DNA of 8,588 bases, taken from Oscillospiraceae bacterium. GTDB lineage: Bacteria > Bacillota > Clostridia > Oscillospirales > UBA929. Location of the stretch: assembly GCA_031282535.1 (NCBI GenBank), contig JAITDM010000121.1, positions 1 to 8,588 of the forward strand. Reading direction: 5' to 3'. A program made the position numbers and the translations under genes. A model generated the notes under the pieces. The model saw nothing but the letters and a program-made list of their open reading frames with translations. It was not told the origin of the DNA and searched no databases. Shown piece after piece: positions 1 through 5,524 of this stretch (within the stretch, counting starts at the first letter, position 1; the number at the start of each line of letters is the position of its first letter).

Positions 1-685
1 AAATGGGAATGACTACGAGTACGTGGGGTACAGAGTGGGAGAATCATCCTCACTGATCACGGAAGGCACACCTAGCCGTGTGCTGAGCAACAGTGAGGAC
101 AACAATGTCTTAATATTGGTGTATCGGCTGACATCCACGCCGCCGACATCCACGCCGCCGACATCCACGCCGTCGACGTCGCCGCCGAGGGCGCCGGCTG
201 CAGCGACCGTCTCGCCCATCATCCGCTATCAGGACGAACTGGGCCGCACCATTAGGCCAGACAGAACGCTCCCGGCCCGCACCGTGGGCACTTGGTATAC
301 GTATGAATATGACCCGGCCGTCGACGCCGTCGACGGTTACGATTTCATCGGATACGGCTCGTATCCGCCGAGCATCCGGCTGTCGAGCGGAGGCACAAAC
401 ATCATCACGCTGGTCTACCGCGCGGTGCCGGAGGAGAGGCCGGATGACGGCGACGATGCTGTGGTGCCGCTGGGACCGCCGGGCGGACCCGGCGACGGTG
501 AATCCGGCGAGCAGGTCGACGACACGCCGCCGCCGCTGGGGCCGCCGACCAAGCCGGACGTGCCCTACACGGGGGGCTTTGACCTCACCGATCTGTTCTT
601 TGTCGGCGTGTTCCTGCTGGCGCTGGGGCTCCTCTATTACCGGGGCGAGAAGAAGCGGAAACAGTCCAGAAACCCCGCGCCGTAA
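1..685 (+). CDS. Cell-surface protein with MucBP-like repeats and a sortase-type C-terminal anchor (5' partial)
   Basis: The frame is open from the window edge, so this is the C-terminal part of a longer exported protein. The GTG at 23 is only an internal codon. The fragment begins in the end of one MucBP-like repeat (YEYVGY early, closing in LILVYRL) and contains a second one (about bases 209-425: IIRYQDELG, TYEYD, YDFIGYG, closing in IITLVYR). A Thr/Ser/Pro hinge made from a 15-bp tandem repeat separates the two. A Pro/Gly/Asp-rich spacer follows. The protein ends in VPYTG, a hydrophobic stretch (LFFVGVFLLALGLLYY) and a basic tail (GEKKRKQ), the layout of a sortase substrate. MucBP-type repeats occur in adhesins of Firmicutes; a role in adhesion is inference. 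No sortase gene is in the window. Transcription probably ends at the hairpin at 774-806. The first 120 bases are about 48% GC, clearly lower than what follows. Confidence 0.85.
   Translation, partial: NGNDYEYVGYRVGESSSLITEGTPSRVLSNSEDNNVLILVYRLTSTPPTSTPPTSTPSTSPPRAPAAATVSPIIRYQDELGRTIRPDRTLPARTVGTWYTYEYDPAVDAVDGYDFIGYGSYPPSIRLSSGGTNIITLVYRAVPEERPDDGDDAVVPLGPPGGPGDGESGEQVDDTPPPLGPPTKPDVPYTGGFDLTDLFFVGVFLLALGLLYYRGEKKRKQSRNPAP
131..175 (+). repeat. Three tandem 15-bp units encoding a TSTPP hinge
   Basis: The unit ACATCCACGCCGCCG occurs at 131-145 and 146-160 without change, and at 161-175 with one change. A decayed fourth unit may follow at 176. The unit is five codons long, so copy-number change would lengthen or shorten the Thr/Pro hinge without breaking the frame. 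It separates the two MucBP-like repeats. Confidence 0.9.
560..667 (+). other. Sortase cell-wall sorting signal, VPYTG variant
   Basis: VPYTG (560-574) is followed by a short linker, a hydrophobic segment of about 16 residues (roughly 590-637) and the basic cluster EKKRKQ. This matches the three-part LPXTG-type signal, with V in place of L at the first position. Which sortase class uses it cannot be told from this window. Confidence 0.8.
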
Positions 686-773
686 GGTCTGCGCGCCCGG
701 ACCCCGCGCCCTATGATTGATCACTTGCTTTTGCGGCATTTCGTTTTGCGCATGGAAGAAAGAAGGAAGAGGC

Positions 774-806
774 AAAAAACCACGACGGGTTCCGCCGTGG
801 TTTTTT
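774..806 (+). terminator. Intrinsic terminator after the surface-protein gene, possibly bidirectional
   Basis: The left arm runs 774-788 (AAAAAACCACGACGG), the loop is GTT at 789-791 and the right arm is 792-806, ending in six T. The arms match except for one position (A785 against C795), which is an A-C mismatch in + strand RNA. In a minus-strand transcript the same position would be a G-U pair, so the hairpin would be slightly stronger in that direction. The A-tract and T-tract allow it to act both ways. Confidence 0.85.
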
Positions 807-809
807 GTA

Positions 810-828
810 GGAACTGTTGCACAGTTCC
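810..828. other. Perfect 8-bp inverted repeat upstream of prmA
   Basis: GGAACTGT (810-817), loop TGC, ACAGTTCC (821-828). It lies between the terminator and the prmA ribosome binding site. It could form a leader hairpin in prmA mRNA or be an operator. No T-tract follows, so it is not a terminator by itself. Confidence 0.5.
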
Positions 829-848
829 TGAGACCAGGGAGGGATCCT

Positions 849-1808
849 GTGGAGTGGCTGTCGGTGGAGGTCGATACGGCGCATGAGGGCGTGGACGCGG
901 TGTGCGCCCGGCTGTCCGCGCTGGAGGTGGAGACCCTCGCGATTCAGGACGAGGCCGAGTTTCGCGCCTTTTTGGAGGCGGACCGCCGGCCGTGGGAACT
1001 GGTGGACGACGCCCTGCGCCGCCGCCTGGCGGGTGTCTGCCGCGTGGGATTTTATCTGCCGGCGGACGGGGACGGGCGGCGCGCGCTGGCGCGCGTGCGC
1101 GCGGGTCTGGAGGCGCTGCGGGCGGACGCCCCCGGGGTGGACTTGGGCACGTTGGCGGTGCGGGTGGAGACCGTGCGCGACGAGGACTGGGCCGAGAGCT
1201 GGAAACAGTTTTACAAACCCGTGCCCGTCGGCCGCCGCCTGCTGATCCAGCCGGCGTGGGAGCCCGCCGATGCCACGGAGGGCCGGGCGGTGTTCCTCAA
1301 CAACCCCGGCATGAGCTTCGGCACGGGCGAACACGAGACCACATTTTTGTGCCTGGAGGCGCTGGAGCGGCGGGTGCGGGGCGGCGAGCGCCTGCTGGAC
1401 CTCGGCTGCGGCAGCGGCATCCTGGCCATTTGCGCGCTTCTGCTGGGGGCCGCGCAGGCCGACGCGATCGACATCGACCCCCACGCGGTGCGGACGGCGC
1501 GCGAAAACGCCGCGCGCAACGGCTTCGCGGAGCCCCGGTTTCGGGCCGCGGCCGGCGACCCGCTGTCGGGGACGGCGCCGCCCGCGCCGCCCTACGACCT
1601 GGTGACGGCCAACATCGTGGCGGATGTGGTGATCGCGCTGTGCCCGCCGGTGTCCGGCTGGCTCCGTGCCGGCGGCCTGTTTGTAATTTCGGGGGTCATT
1701 GGAGCGCGGCTGGCGGAGGTGCGCGCGGCGGCCCAAAACGCCGGCTTTGTCTTGGATGAGGCGCGCGCGCTGCGCGACTGGCACTGCCTGACCGTCCGCA
1801 AACCCTGA
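849..1808 (+). CDS. prmA: Ribosomal protein L11 methyltransferase
   Basis: This enzyme transfers methyl groups from S-adenosylmethionine to ribosomal protein L11 in the cytoplasm. At 319 residues it has the usual length. The N-terminal substrate-recognition part starts with EWLSVEVDT, as expected for the family. Then come the conserved GMSFGTGEHETT (residues 154-165), SAM-binding motif I DLGCGSG (184-190), the acidic motif II IDIDPHA, and NIVAD (from residue 255) at the catalytic NxxA-type position. I chose the GTG at 849 because AGGGAGGGA lies five bases upstream and the protein then starts where PrmA proteins normally start; the frame is open further upstream, but that part reads through the terminator and is not protein-like. 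No sigma-A promoter is obvious between the terminator and the gene, so it may rely on read-through or a promoter overlapping the terminator. The often adjacent rsmE is absent; a PadR regulator follows instead. Confidence 0.95.
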   Translation: MEWLSVEVDTAHEGVDAVCARLSALEVETLAIQDEAEFRAFLEADRRPWELVDDALRRRLAGVCRVGFYLPADGDGRRALARVRAGLEALRADAPGVDLGTLAVRVETVRDEDWAESWKQFYKPVPVGRRLLIQPAWEPADATEGRAVFLNNPGMSFGTGEHETTFLCLEALERRVRGGERLLDLGCGSGILAICALLLGAAQADAIDIDPHAVRTARENAARNGFAEPRFRAAAGDPLSGTAPPAPPYDLVTANIVADVVIALCPPVSGWLRAGGLFVISGVIGARLAEVRAAAQNAGFVLDEARALRDWHCLTVRKP

Positions 1809-1815
1809 CCCGCGC

Positions 1816-1845
1816 TTGACAGCGCGGGACGCGGAACGATATGAT
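1816..1845 (+). promoter_or_regulatory. Sigma-A promoter of the padR gene
   Basis: TTGACA (1816-1821), 18-bp spacer, TATGAT (1840-1845). The -35 box matches consensus fully and the -10 box in five of six positions. It starts just after the prmA stop. The predicted transcription start (about 1852) is immediately next to the GGAGG at 1853, so the 5' leader would be only about 17 nt. Confidence 0.8.
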
Positions 1846-1868
1846 AGAATTTGGAGGAAGAAGAGACC

Positions 1869-2186
1869 ATGACGGTGGAAAGAGCGAAGAAGATGTATAT
1901 GCCGATGACGGAGACGATGTACTACATCCTGCTGTCTCTGATCGAGCCGCAGCACGGATATGGGATCATGCGGCATGTGGAGCGCATCACAAACGGGCGC
2001 ATCCGGTTGGGGGCCGGCACGGTGTACAACAGCCTGGGCAAGCTCCAGGCCGACAACCTGATCGAATTGATCGCCGAGTCGGACCGGCGGAAGATCTATC
2101 TCATCACCGAGGCGGGGCAGGGGCTGATCGAGGCCGAACTGAAGCGTCTCGAGGAACTGAGCGCCAACGGCCGGCAGGCGATGTGA
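1869..2186 (+). CDS. PadR-family transcriptional regulator
   Basis: This is a 105-residue protein of the small (subfamily-2-like) PadR type, which has a winged-helix DNA-binding domain and a short C-terminal dimerisation helix. Diagnostic stretches are MTETMYYILLSLIEPQHGYGIM (given here as MTETMYYILLSL, then EPQHGYGIM), GAGTVYNSLGKL in the recognition helix and wing, and RRKIYLITEAG. I prefer the ATG at 1869, with GGAGG at 1853-1857 upstream; a TTG at 1851 is in frame but would overlap the ribosome binding site. PadR proteins commonly repress a neighbouring transporter or stress gene in response to a small ligand. No such partner is adjacent: thrS follows with its own promoter. The target and ligand are therefore unknown, and autoregulation is possible. 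Confidence 0.92.
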   Translation: MTVERAKKMYMPMTETMYYILLSLIEPQHGYGIMRHVERITNGRIRLGAGTVYNSLGKLQADNLIELIAESDRRKIYLITEAGQGLIEAELKRLEELSANGRQAM

Positions 2187-2227
2187 GGGCGTTTGCGGCG
2201 CCGGGCGCCCGGCCCCGCGCGACCCGA

Positions 2228-2256
2228 TTGATTTTATCCGCAGTCTGTGTCATAAT
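2228..2256 (+). promoter_or_regulatory. Probable sigma-A promoter of thrS
   Basis: TTGATT (2228-2233), 17-bp spacer, CATAAT (2251-2256). Four of six and five of six positions match consensus. It sits in the padR-thrS gap and would start transcription near 2263, giving a leader of about 130 nt. The 14-bp perfect palindrome at 2200-2213 lies just upstream. Confidence 0.6.
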
Positions 2257-2262
2257 ACTAAC

Positions 2263-2393
2263 GTGGGTTGCCCCTGCAACTCACAACCAAAATTCTCTTT
2301 TTTTGTTGCCGCTTCGCGGCGACAAGGTACTAACAGTGGCGCGGCGCGGGGTGAGCGGTCCGGCGCCGATCTTTGAAAGGGGGTGGGGCAGCT
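2263..2393 (+). other. Structured 5' leader of thrS
   Basis: Three potential hairpins are visible. The first pairs 2263-2270 with 2277-2284 (8 bp including one G-U). The second pairs 2303-2312 with 2316-2325 (about 10 bp, one G-U), directly after a run of seven T at 2298-2304. The third pairs 2342-2347 with 2363-2368, a perfect 6 bp. The ribosome binding site AAAGGGGGTGGGG (from 2376) follows. A stretch at 2333-2346 loosely resembles the T-box sequence, but there is no room for a normal Stem I, so I do not call a T-box. Regulation by this leader is inference. Confidence 0.4.
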
Positions 2394-4142
2394 ATGGCGG
2401 AATTTCCTCTGTCCACATTGCGGCACAGCGCATCTCATGTTCTGGCGCAGGCGGTGCTCCGTCTGCACCCGGACGCGAAACTGGCCATAGGACCCTCCAT
2501 AGAACAGGGGTTTTATTACGATTTTGACGTGGAAAAACCATTTACCGCCGAGGAGTTGGAGGCGCTGGAGAAAGAGATGAAGCGCATCGTCCGCGAGCGG
2601 TACCGCATCGAGACATTCACGCTGCCGCGCGCCGAGGCCTTGGCGCTCATGGAAAACCAGCCATACAAACAGGAGATGATCCGCGATCTGCCGCCGGAGG
2701 AGTCCATTCGCTTTTATAAACAGGGGGAATTCACCGACCTGTGCGCCGGCCCCCATGTCGACCACACCGGGCGGGTGAAGGCCTTCAAGCTGCTCTCCGC
2801 GACCGGGGCCTACTGGCGGGGCGACAGCAGCCGGAAGATGCTCTGCCGCATCTATGGCACCGCCTTTGACAGCAAGGAGGAGCTGGAGCGCCATCTGACG
2901 GCGCTGGAGGAGGCCAAAAAGCGGGACCACAACCGCCTCGGGCGCGAGCTTGAGTTCTTCACCACCGTCGACTACATCGGGCAGGGTCTGCCGATTCTCA
3001 TGCCTAAGGGGGCCCGCGTCGTCCAGCTGCTGCAGCGCTTTGTCGAGGACGAGGAGCAGCGGCGCGGCTACCTGCTGACCAAGACGCCCCTGCTCGCGAA
3101 ACGCGAGCTCTACAAGATCTCCGGCCACTGGGACCACTACCGGGACGGCATGTTCGTCATCGGCCCGGGGGACGACGAGGAGGCCGAGGTCTTTGCCCTG
3201 CGGCCGATGACCTGTCCGTTCCAGTTCATGGTCTATCTCTCCCGCACGCGTTCGTACCGCGATTTGCCGATGCGTCTGAACGAGACCTCGACGCTGTTTC
3301 GCAACGAGGCCTCCGGCGAGATGCACGGGCTCATCCGGGTGCGGCAGTTCACGATCTCGGAGGGCCACATCGCCTGTACGCCGGACCAGCTCGAGGGGGA
3401 GTTCAAAGACTGTCTCGACCTCGCCGCCTTCATGCTGAAAGCCGTGGGGCTGGACGACGACGTCTCCTACCGCTTCTCCAAGTGGGACGAGAACAACCGG
3501 GAGAAGTACATCGGTTCGTCCGAGCAGTGGAACGATGTGCAGGACCGCATGCGCGACATCTTAAACCACATGGAGATCGCCTACGAGGAGGTCGACGGCG
3601 AGGCGGCGTTTTACGGCCCGAAGCTGGACATCCAGATCCGCAACGTCCACGGCAAGGAGGACACGCTGATCACGATCCAGATCGACTTTCAGCTGGCGGA
3701 GCGTTTCGGCATGGAGTACATCGACCGGGACGGCGCGAAGCGGCACCCCTACGTGCTGCACCGCACCTCCCTCGGCTGCTACGAGCGGACGCTGGCGCTG
3801 CTGATCGAAAAGTACGCGGGGGCGTTACCGCTGTGGATCGCGCCGACGCAGGCGACCATTCTGCCCATCACCGAGCGGCAGCACGACTACGCGCGCGGGC
3901 TGTACGACAGGCTCCGTGCGGCCGGGTACCGCGCGGAACTGGACGAGCGCAACGAGAAGATCGGCTTTAAGATCCGCGAGGCGCAGGTGCAAAAGGTGCC
4001 CTATATGCTGATCGTGGGCGACAAAGAGGTCGAGGCCGGGCAGGTGTCGGTGCGCGACCGCCGCCAAGGCGACCTCGGCGCCATGACGCCGGACGACTTC
4101 GAGGCGCGGCTGGCCGACGAAGTCGCCCGCCGGGTGCTGTGA
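2394..4142 (+). CDS. thrS: Threonyl-tRNA synthetase lacking the TGS domain
   Basis: This class II enzyme attaches threonine to tRNA-Thr. The 582-residue protein begins directly in the editing domain: HSASH at residues 11-15 and C117-x3-H121 (CAGPH) correspond to the HxxxH and CxxxH editing-site residues. The catalytic core follows, with RPMTCPF (zinc ligand C274), FRNEASGEMHG and RVRQFT in motif 2, SEGH (zinc ligand H325), LHRTSLG (zinc ligand H456) and the motif 3 region ERTLALLIEKYAG. The C-terminal anticodon-binding domain contains LPITERQ and a KIREAQ stretch. About 60 N-terminal residues (the TGS domain of E. coli ThrRS) are missing. The upstream sequence is non-coding and holds a promoter, so this is not a truncation by a late start. 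I chose the ATG at 2394 for its strong purine-rich ribosome binding site. The RQFTISEGH sequence differs from the common RQFTQDDAH type and marks a distinct ThrRS lineage. Confidence 0.95.
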   Translation: MAEFPLSTLRHSASHVLAQAVLRLHPDAKLAIGPSIEQGFYYDFDVEKPFTAEELEALEKEMKRIVRERYRIETFTLPRAEALALMENQPYKQEMIRDLPPEESIRFYKQGEFTDLCAGPHVDHTGRVKAFKLLSATGAYWRGDSSRKMLCRIYGTAFDSKEELERHLTALEEAKKRDHNRLGRELEFFTTVDYIGQGLPILMPKGARVVQLLQRFVEDEEQRRGYLLTKTPLLAKRELYKISGHWDHYRDGMFVIGPGDDEEAEVFALRPMTCPFQFMVYLSRTRSYRDLPMRLNETSTLFRNEASGEMHGLIRVRQFTISEGHIACTPDQLEGEFKDCLDLAAFMLKAVGLDDDVSYRFSKWDENNREKYIGSSEQWNDVQDRMRDILNHMEIAYEEVDGEAAFYGPKLDIQIRNVHGKEDTLITIQIDFQLAERFGMEYIDRDGAKRHPYVLHRTSLGCYERTLALLIEKYAGALPLWIAPTQATILPITERQHDYARGLYDRLRAAGYRAELDERNEKIGFKIREAQVQKVPYMLIVGDKEVEAGQVSVRDRRQGDLGAMTPDDFEARLADEVARRVL

Positions 4143-4390
4143 CGCCCACCATCTCCAAAGCGGCATGTTCACTGTGTTGCTCGCTGAAAAGAAGCGGCCG
4201 CCCGAAAGGGCGGCCAAGTGGGTTATGGGATAAAGACAGGCGGCCATGCAACCGCCGGCCGGACGTCACCGGACAGGACGCCCTGCGCCGGCTATTCACA
4301 GCGTATCACAATTTCCTGAATTTGTAAATTAGAAGTTTTGTCGTTTTCCGCGGGGGAGCGGAACGAGACGACACAAGGGGTGAGAGGCGC
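4143..4390. other. Non-coding gap between thrS and trxB with strong hairpins
   Basis: No convincing gene lies here. The clearest structure is a perfect 8-bp hairpin, GGCCGCCC (4196-4203), loop GAAA, GGGCGGCC (4208-4215). On the + strand it is preceded by AAAAGAAG and has no T-tract after it; on the minus strand it is followed by GCTTCTTTT, so it looks like a terminator for minus-strand transcription. A second stem pairs 4239-4243 with 4252-4256. An AT-rich stretch spans about 4292-4347. Near the trxB start, 4341-4351 can pair with 4358-4366 (two-base bulge), just before the AAGGGG ribosome binding site at 4375-4380. I found no convincing sigma-A promoter for trxB. Confidence 0.5.
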
Positions 4391-5524
4391 GTGAGAGATC
4401 TGATCATTGTGGGGGGCGGCCCGGCGGGGCTGACCGCCGCCATTTACGCCGCGCGTGCCGGCCTGTCTGTCGCCGTGGTGGAGCGGGGCTTTGCGGGCGG
4501 GCAGATGACCGCCACGGCCGACATTGTCAACTACCCCGGCTTCGAGACGATCGACGGCGCGGAGCTCGCCCGGCGCATGGAGGCCCATGCGCGCGGGTTG
4601 GGCGCCGAGGTGCTGACGGGGGAGGTGCGGGCGCTGTGGCTGAAGCCGGGCGCGCTGACGGTGGTGACGGAGTCGGAGCTCCCGGCCCGCGCGCTGATCC
4701 TCGCGATGGGGACGCGGCGGCGCAAGCTGGCGATCCCCGGGGAGGAGCGGCTGGCCGGGCGGGGCGTCTCTTACTGCGCGGTCTGCGACGGCGCCTTTTT
4801 CAAGGACCGGGACGTGGCGGTGGTCGGCGGCGGCGACACGGCGTTGGAGGACGCCGCCTATCTGGCCGGCGTCTGCCGGCAGGTGACGCTGGTGCACCGG
4901 CGCGGCGCCTTCCGCGGCGGCCGGCATCTCGAGGAGGTGCTGCGCCGGCTGCCGAATGTGACGCTCCGGCTCGAGCACGTGGCCGAGGAGATTTTGGGGG
5001 ACAAGGCCGTGCAGGCGCTCCGGGTGCGGGATCTGGGGACGCGGGCGGCGGCGGAGCTGCCGGTGTCGGCCGTCTTTGTCGCGGTGGGTGTCGTGCCGGA
5101 CACCGCGCTGCTGCGCGGATCGCTGCCGCTGGACGCGGAGGGGCGGGTGGAGGCGCCCGAGGACGGGCGCACGCAGATCCCCGGCGTCTTTGTGGCCGGC
5201 GACCTGCGCCAAAAACCCGTCTACCAAATCGTAACCGCCTGTGCCGACGGCGCCATGGCCGCCACCGCGGCGGCGCGGTGTTTGCGTGGTGGGAGAATTT
5301 GGAAATTATGGGGATGCGTGAGAGATGCTGATTTACAATGCGGAGCTGCATACGATGGACGGCGCGGTTTTGGCGGGGGGATGGGTGCGCACGGAGGGCG
5401 CGCGTATCCATTCGGTGGGCCCCCCGGAGACATGCCCCGCGGCGGGGCCGGACGATGTGGACGCCGCCGGCGCGGCGGTGACGCCCGGCCTCATCGACGC
5501 CCACTGTCACATCGGCGTCTTTGA
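4391..5524 (+). CDS. trxB: Thioredoxin reductase, 3' end apparently frameshifted
   Basis: This FAD flavoprotein reduces thioredoxin with NADPH in the cytoplasm. Visible motifs, in order, are the FAD-binding GGGPAGLTAA at the N-terminus, GGQM, NYPGF, the redox pair CAVC (C129 and C132), the NADPH-binding GGGDTA (from residue 146), HRR (169-171, the usual NADPH-phosphate contact), and the second FAD motif GVFVAGDLRQK with QIVTACADGAMAA. The GTG start has AAGGGGTG about eight bases upstream. Family members end soon after this last motif, at about 300-320 residues. Here the frame continues from residue 299 through about 79 Arg/Gly-rich residues that are simply the next gene read out of frame. In the -1 frame the protein would end WWENLEIMG... 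at a TGA at 5329-5331, overlapping the next start as ATGCTGA. I think the functional gene is about 4391-5331 with a one-base loss near 5277-5300. No trxA is nearby. Confidence 0.88.
   Translation: MRDLIIVGGGPAGLTAAIYAARAGLSVAVVERGFAGGQMTATADIVNYPGFETIDGAELARRMEAHARGLGAEVLTGEVRALWLKPGALTVVTESELPARALILAMGTRRRKLAIPGEERLAGRGVSYCAVCDGAFFKDRDVAVVGGGDTALEDAAYLAGVCRQVTLVHRRGAFRGGRHLEEVLRRLPNVTLRLEHVAEEILGDKAVQALRVRDLGTRAAAELPVSAVFVAVGVVPDTALLRGSLPLDAEGRVEAPEDGRTQIPGVFVAGDLRQKPVYQIVTACADGAMAATAAARCLRGGRIWKLWGCVRDADLQCGAAYDGRRGFGGGMGAHGGRAYPFGGPPGDMPRGGAGRCGRRRRGGDARPHRRPLSHRRL

Noticed and set aside
320..334. Two GTCGAC sites separated by three bases
   Set aside because: They fall inside coding sequence for a VDAVDG stretch and are explained by codon choice.
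717..848. ATG at 717 as a longer prmA start
   Set aside because: The extra residues read through the terminator hairpin and are not similar to PrmA. The GTG at 849 has a good ribosome binding site and the expected N-terminus.
711..1976. Long minus-strand open frame over prmA (421 codons)
   Set aside because: It is the shadow of prmA in GC-rich DNA. It is extremely rich in Arg, His and Gln, resembles no family I recognise, and crosses the terminator and a clear + strand promoter.
2200..2213. Perfect 14-bp palindrome between padR and thrS
   Set aside because: It has no T-tract and is pure GC, where palindromes arise easily; it is mentioned only as a possible operator in the thrS promoter entry.
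2263..2393. Canonical T-box riboswitch for thrS
   Set aside because: The 14-base T-box element is only loosely matched and the leader from the predicted start is too short for Stem I and the specifier loop.
2250..3368. Minus-strand open frame over the thrS promoter and 5' half
   Set aside because: Opposite a clear thrS with all catalytic motifs; there is no start context and no family resemblance.
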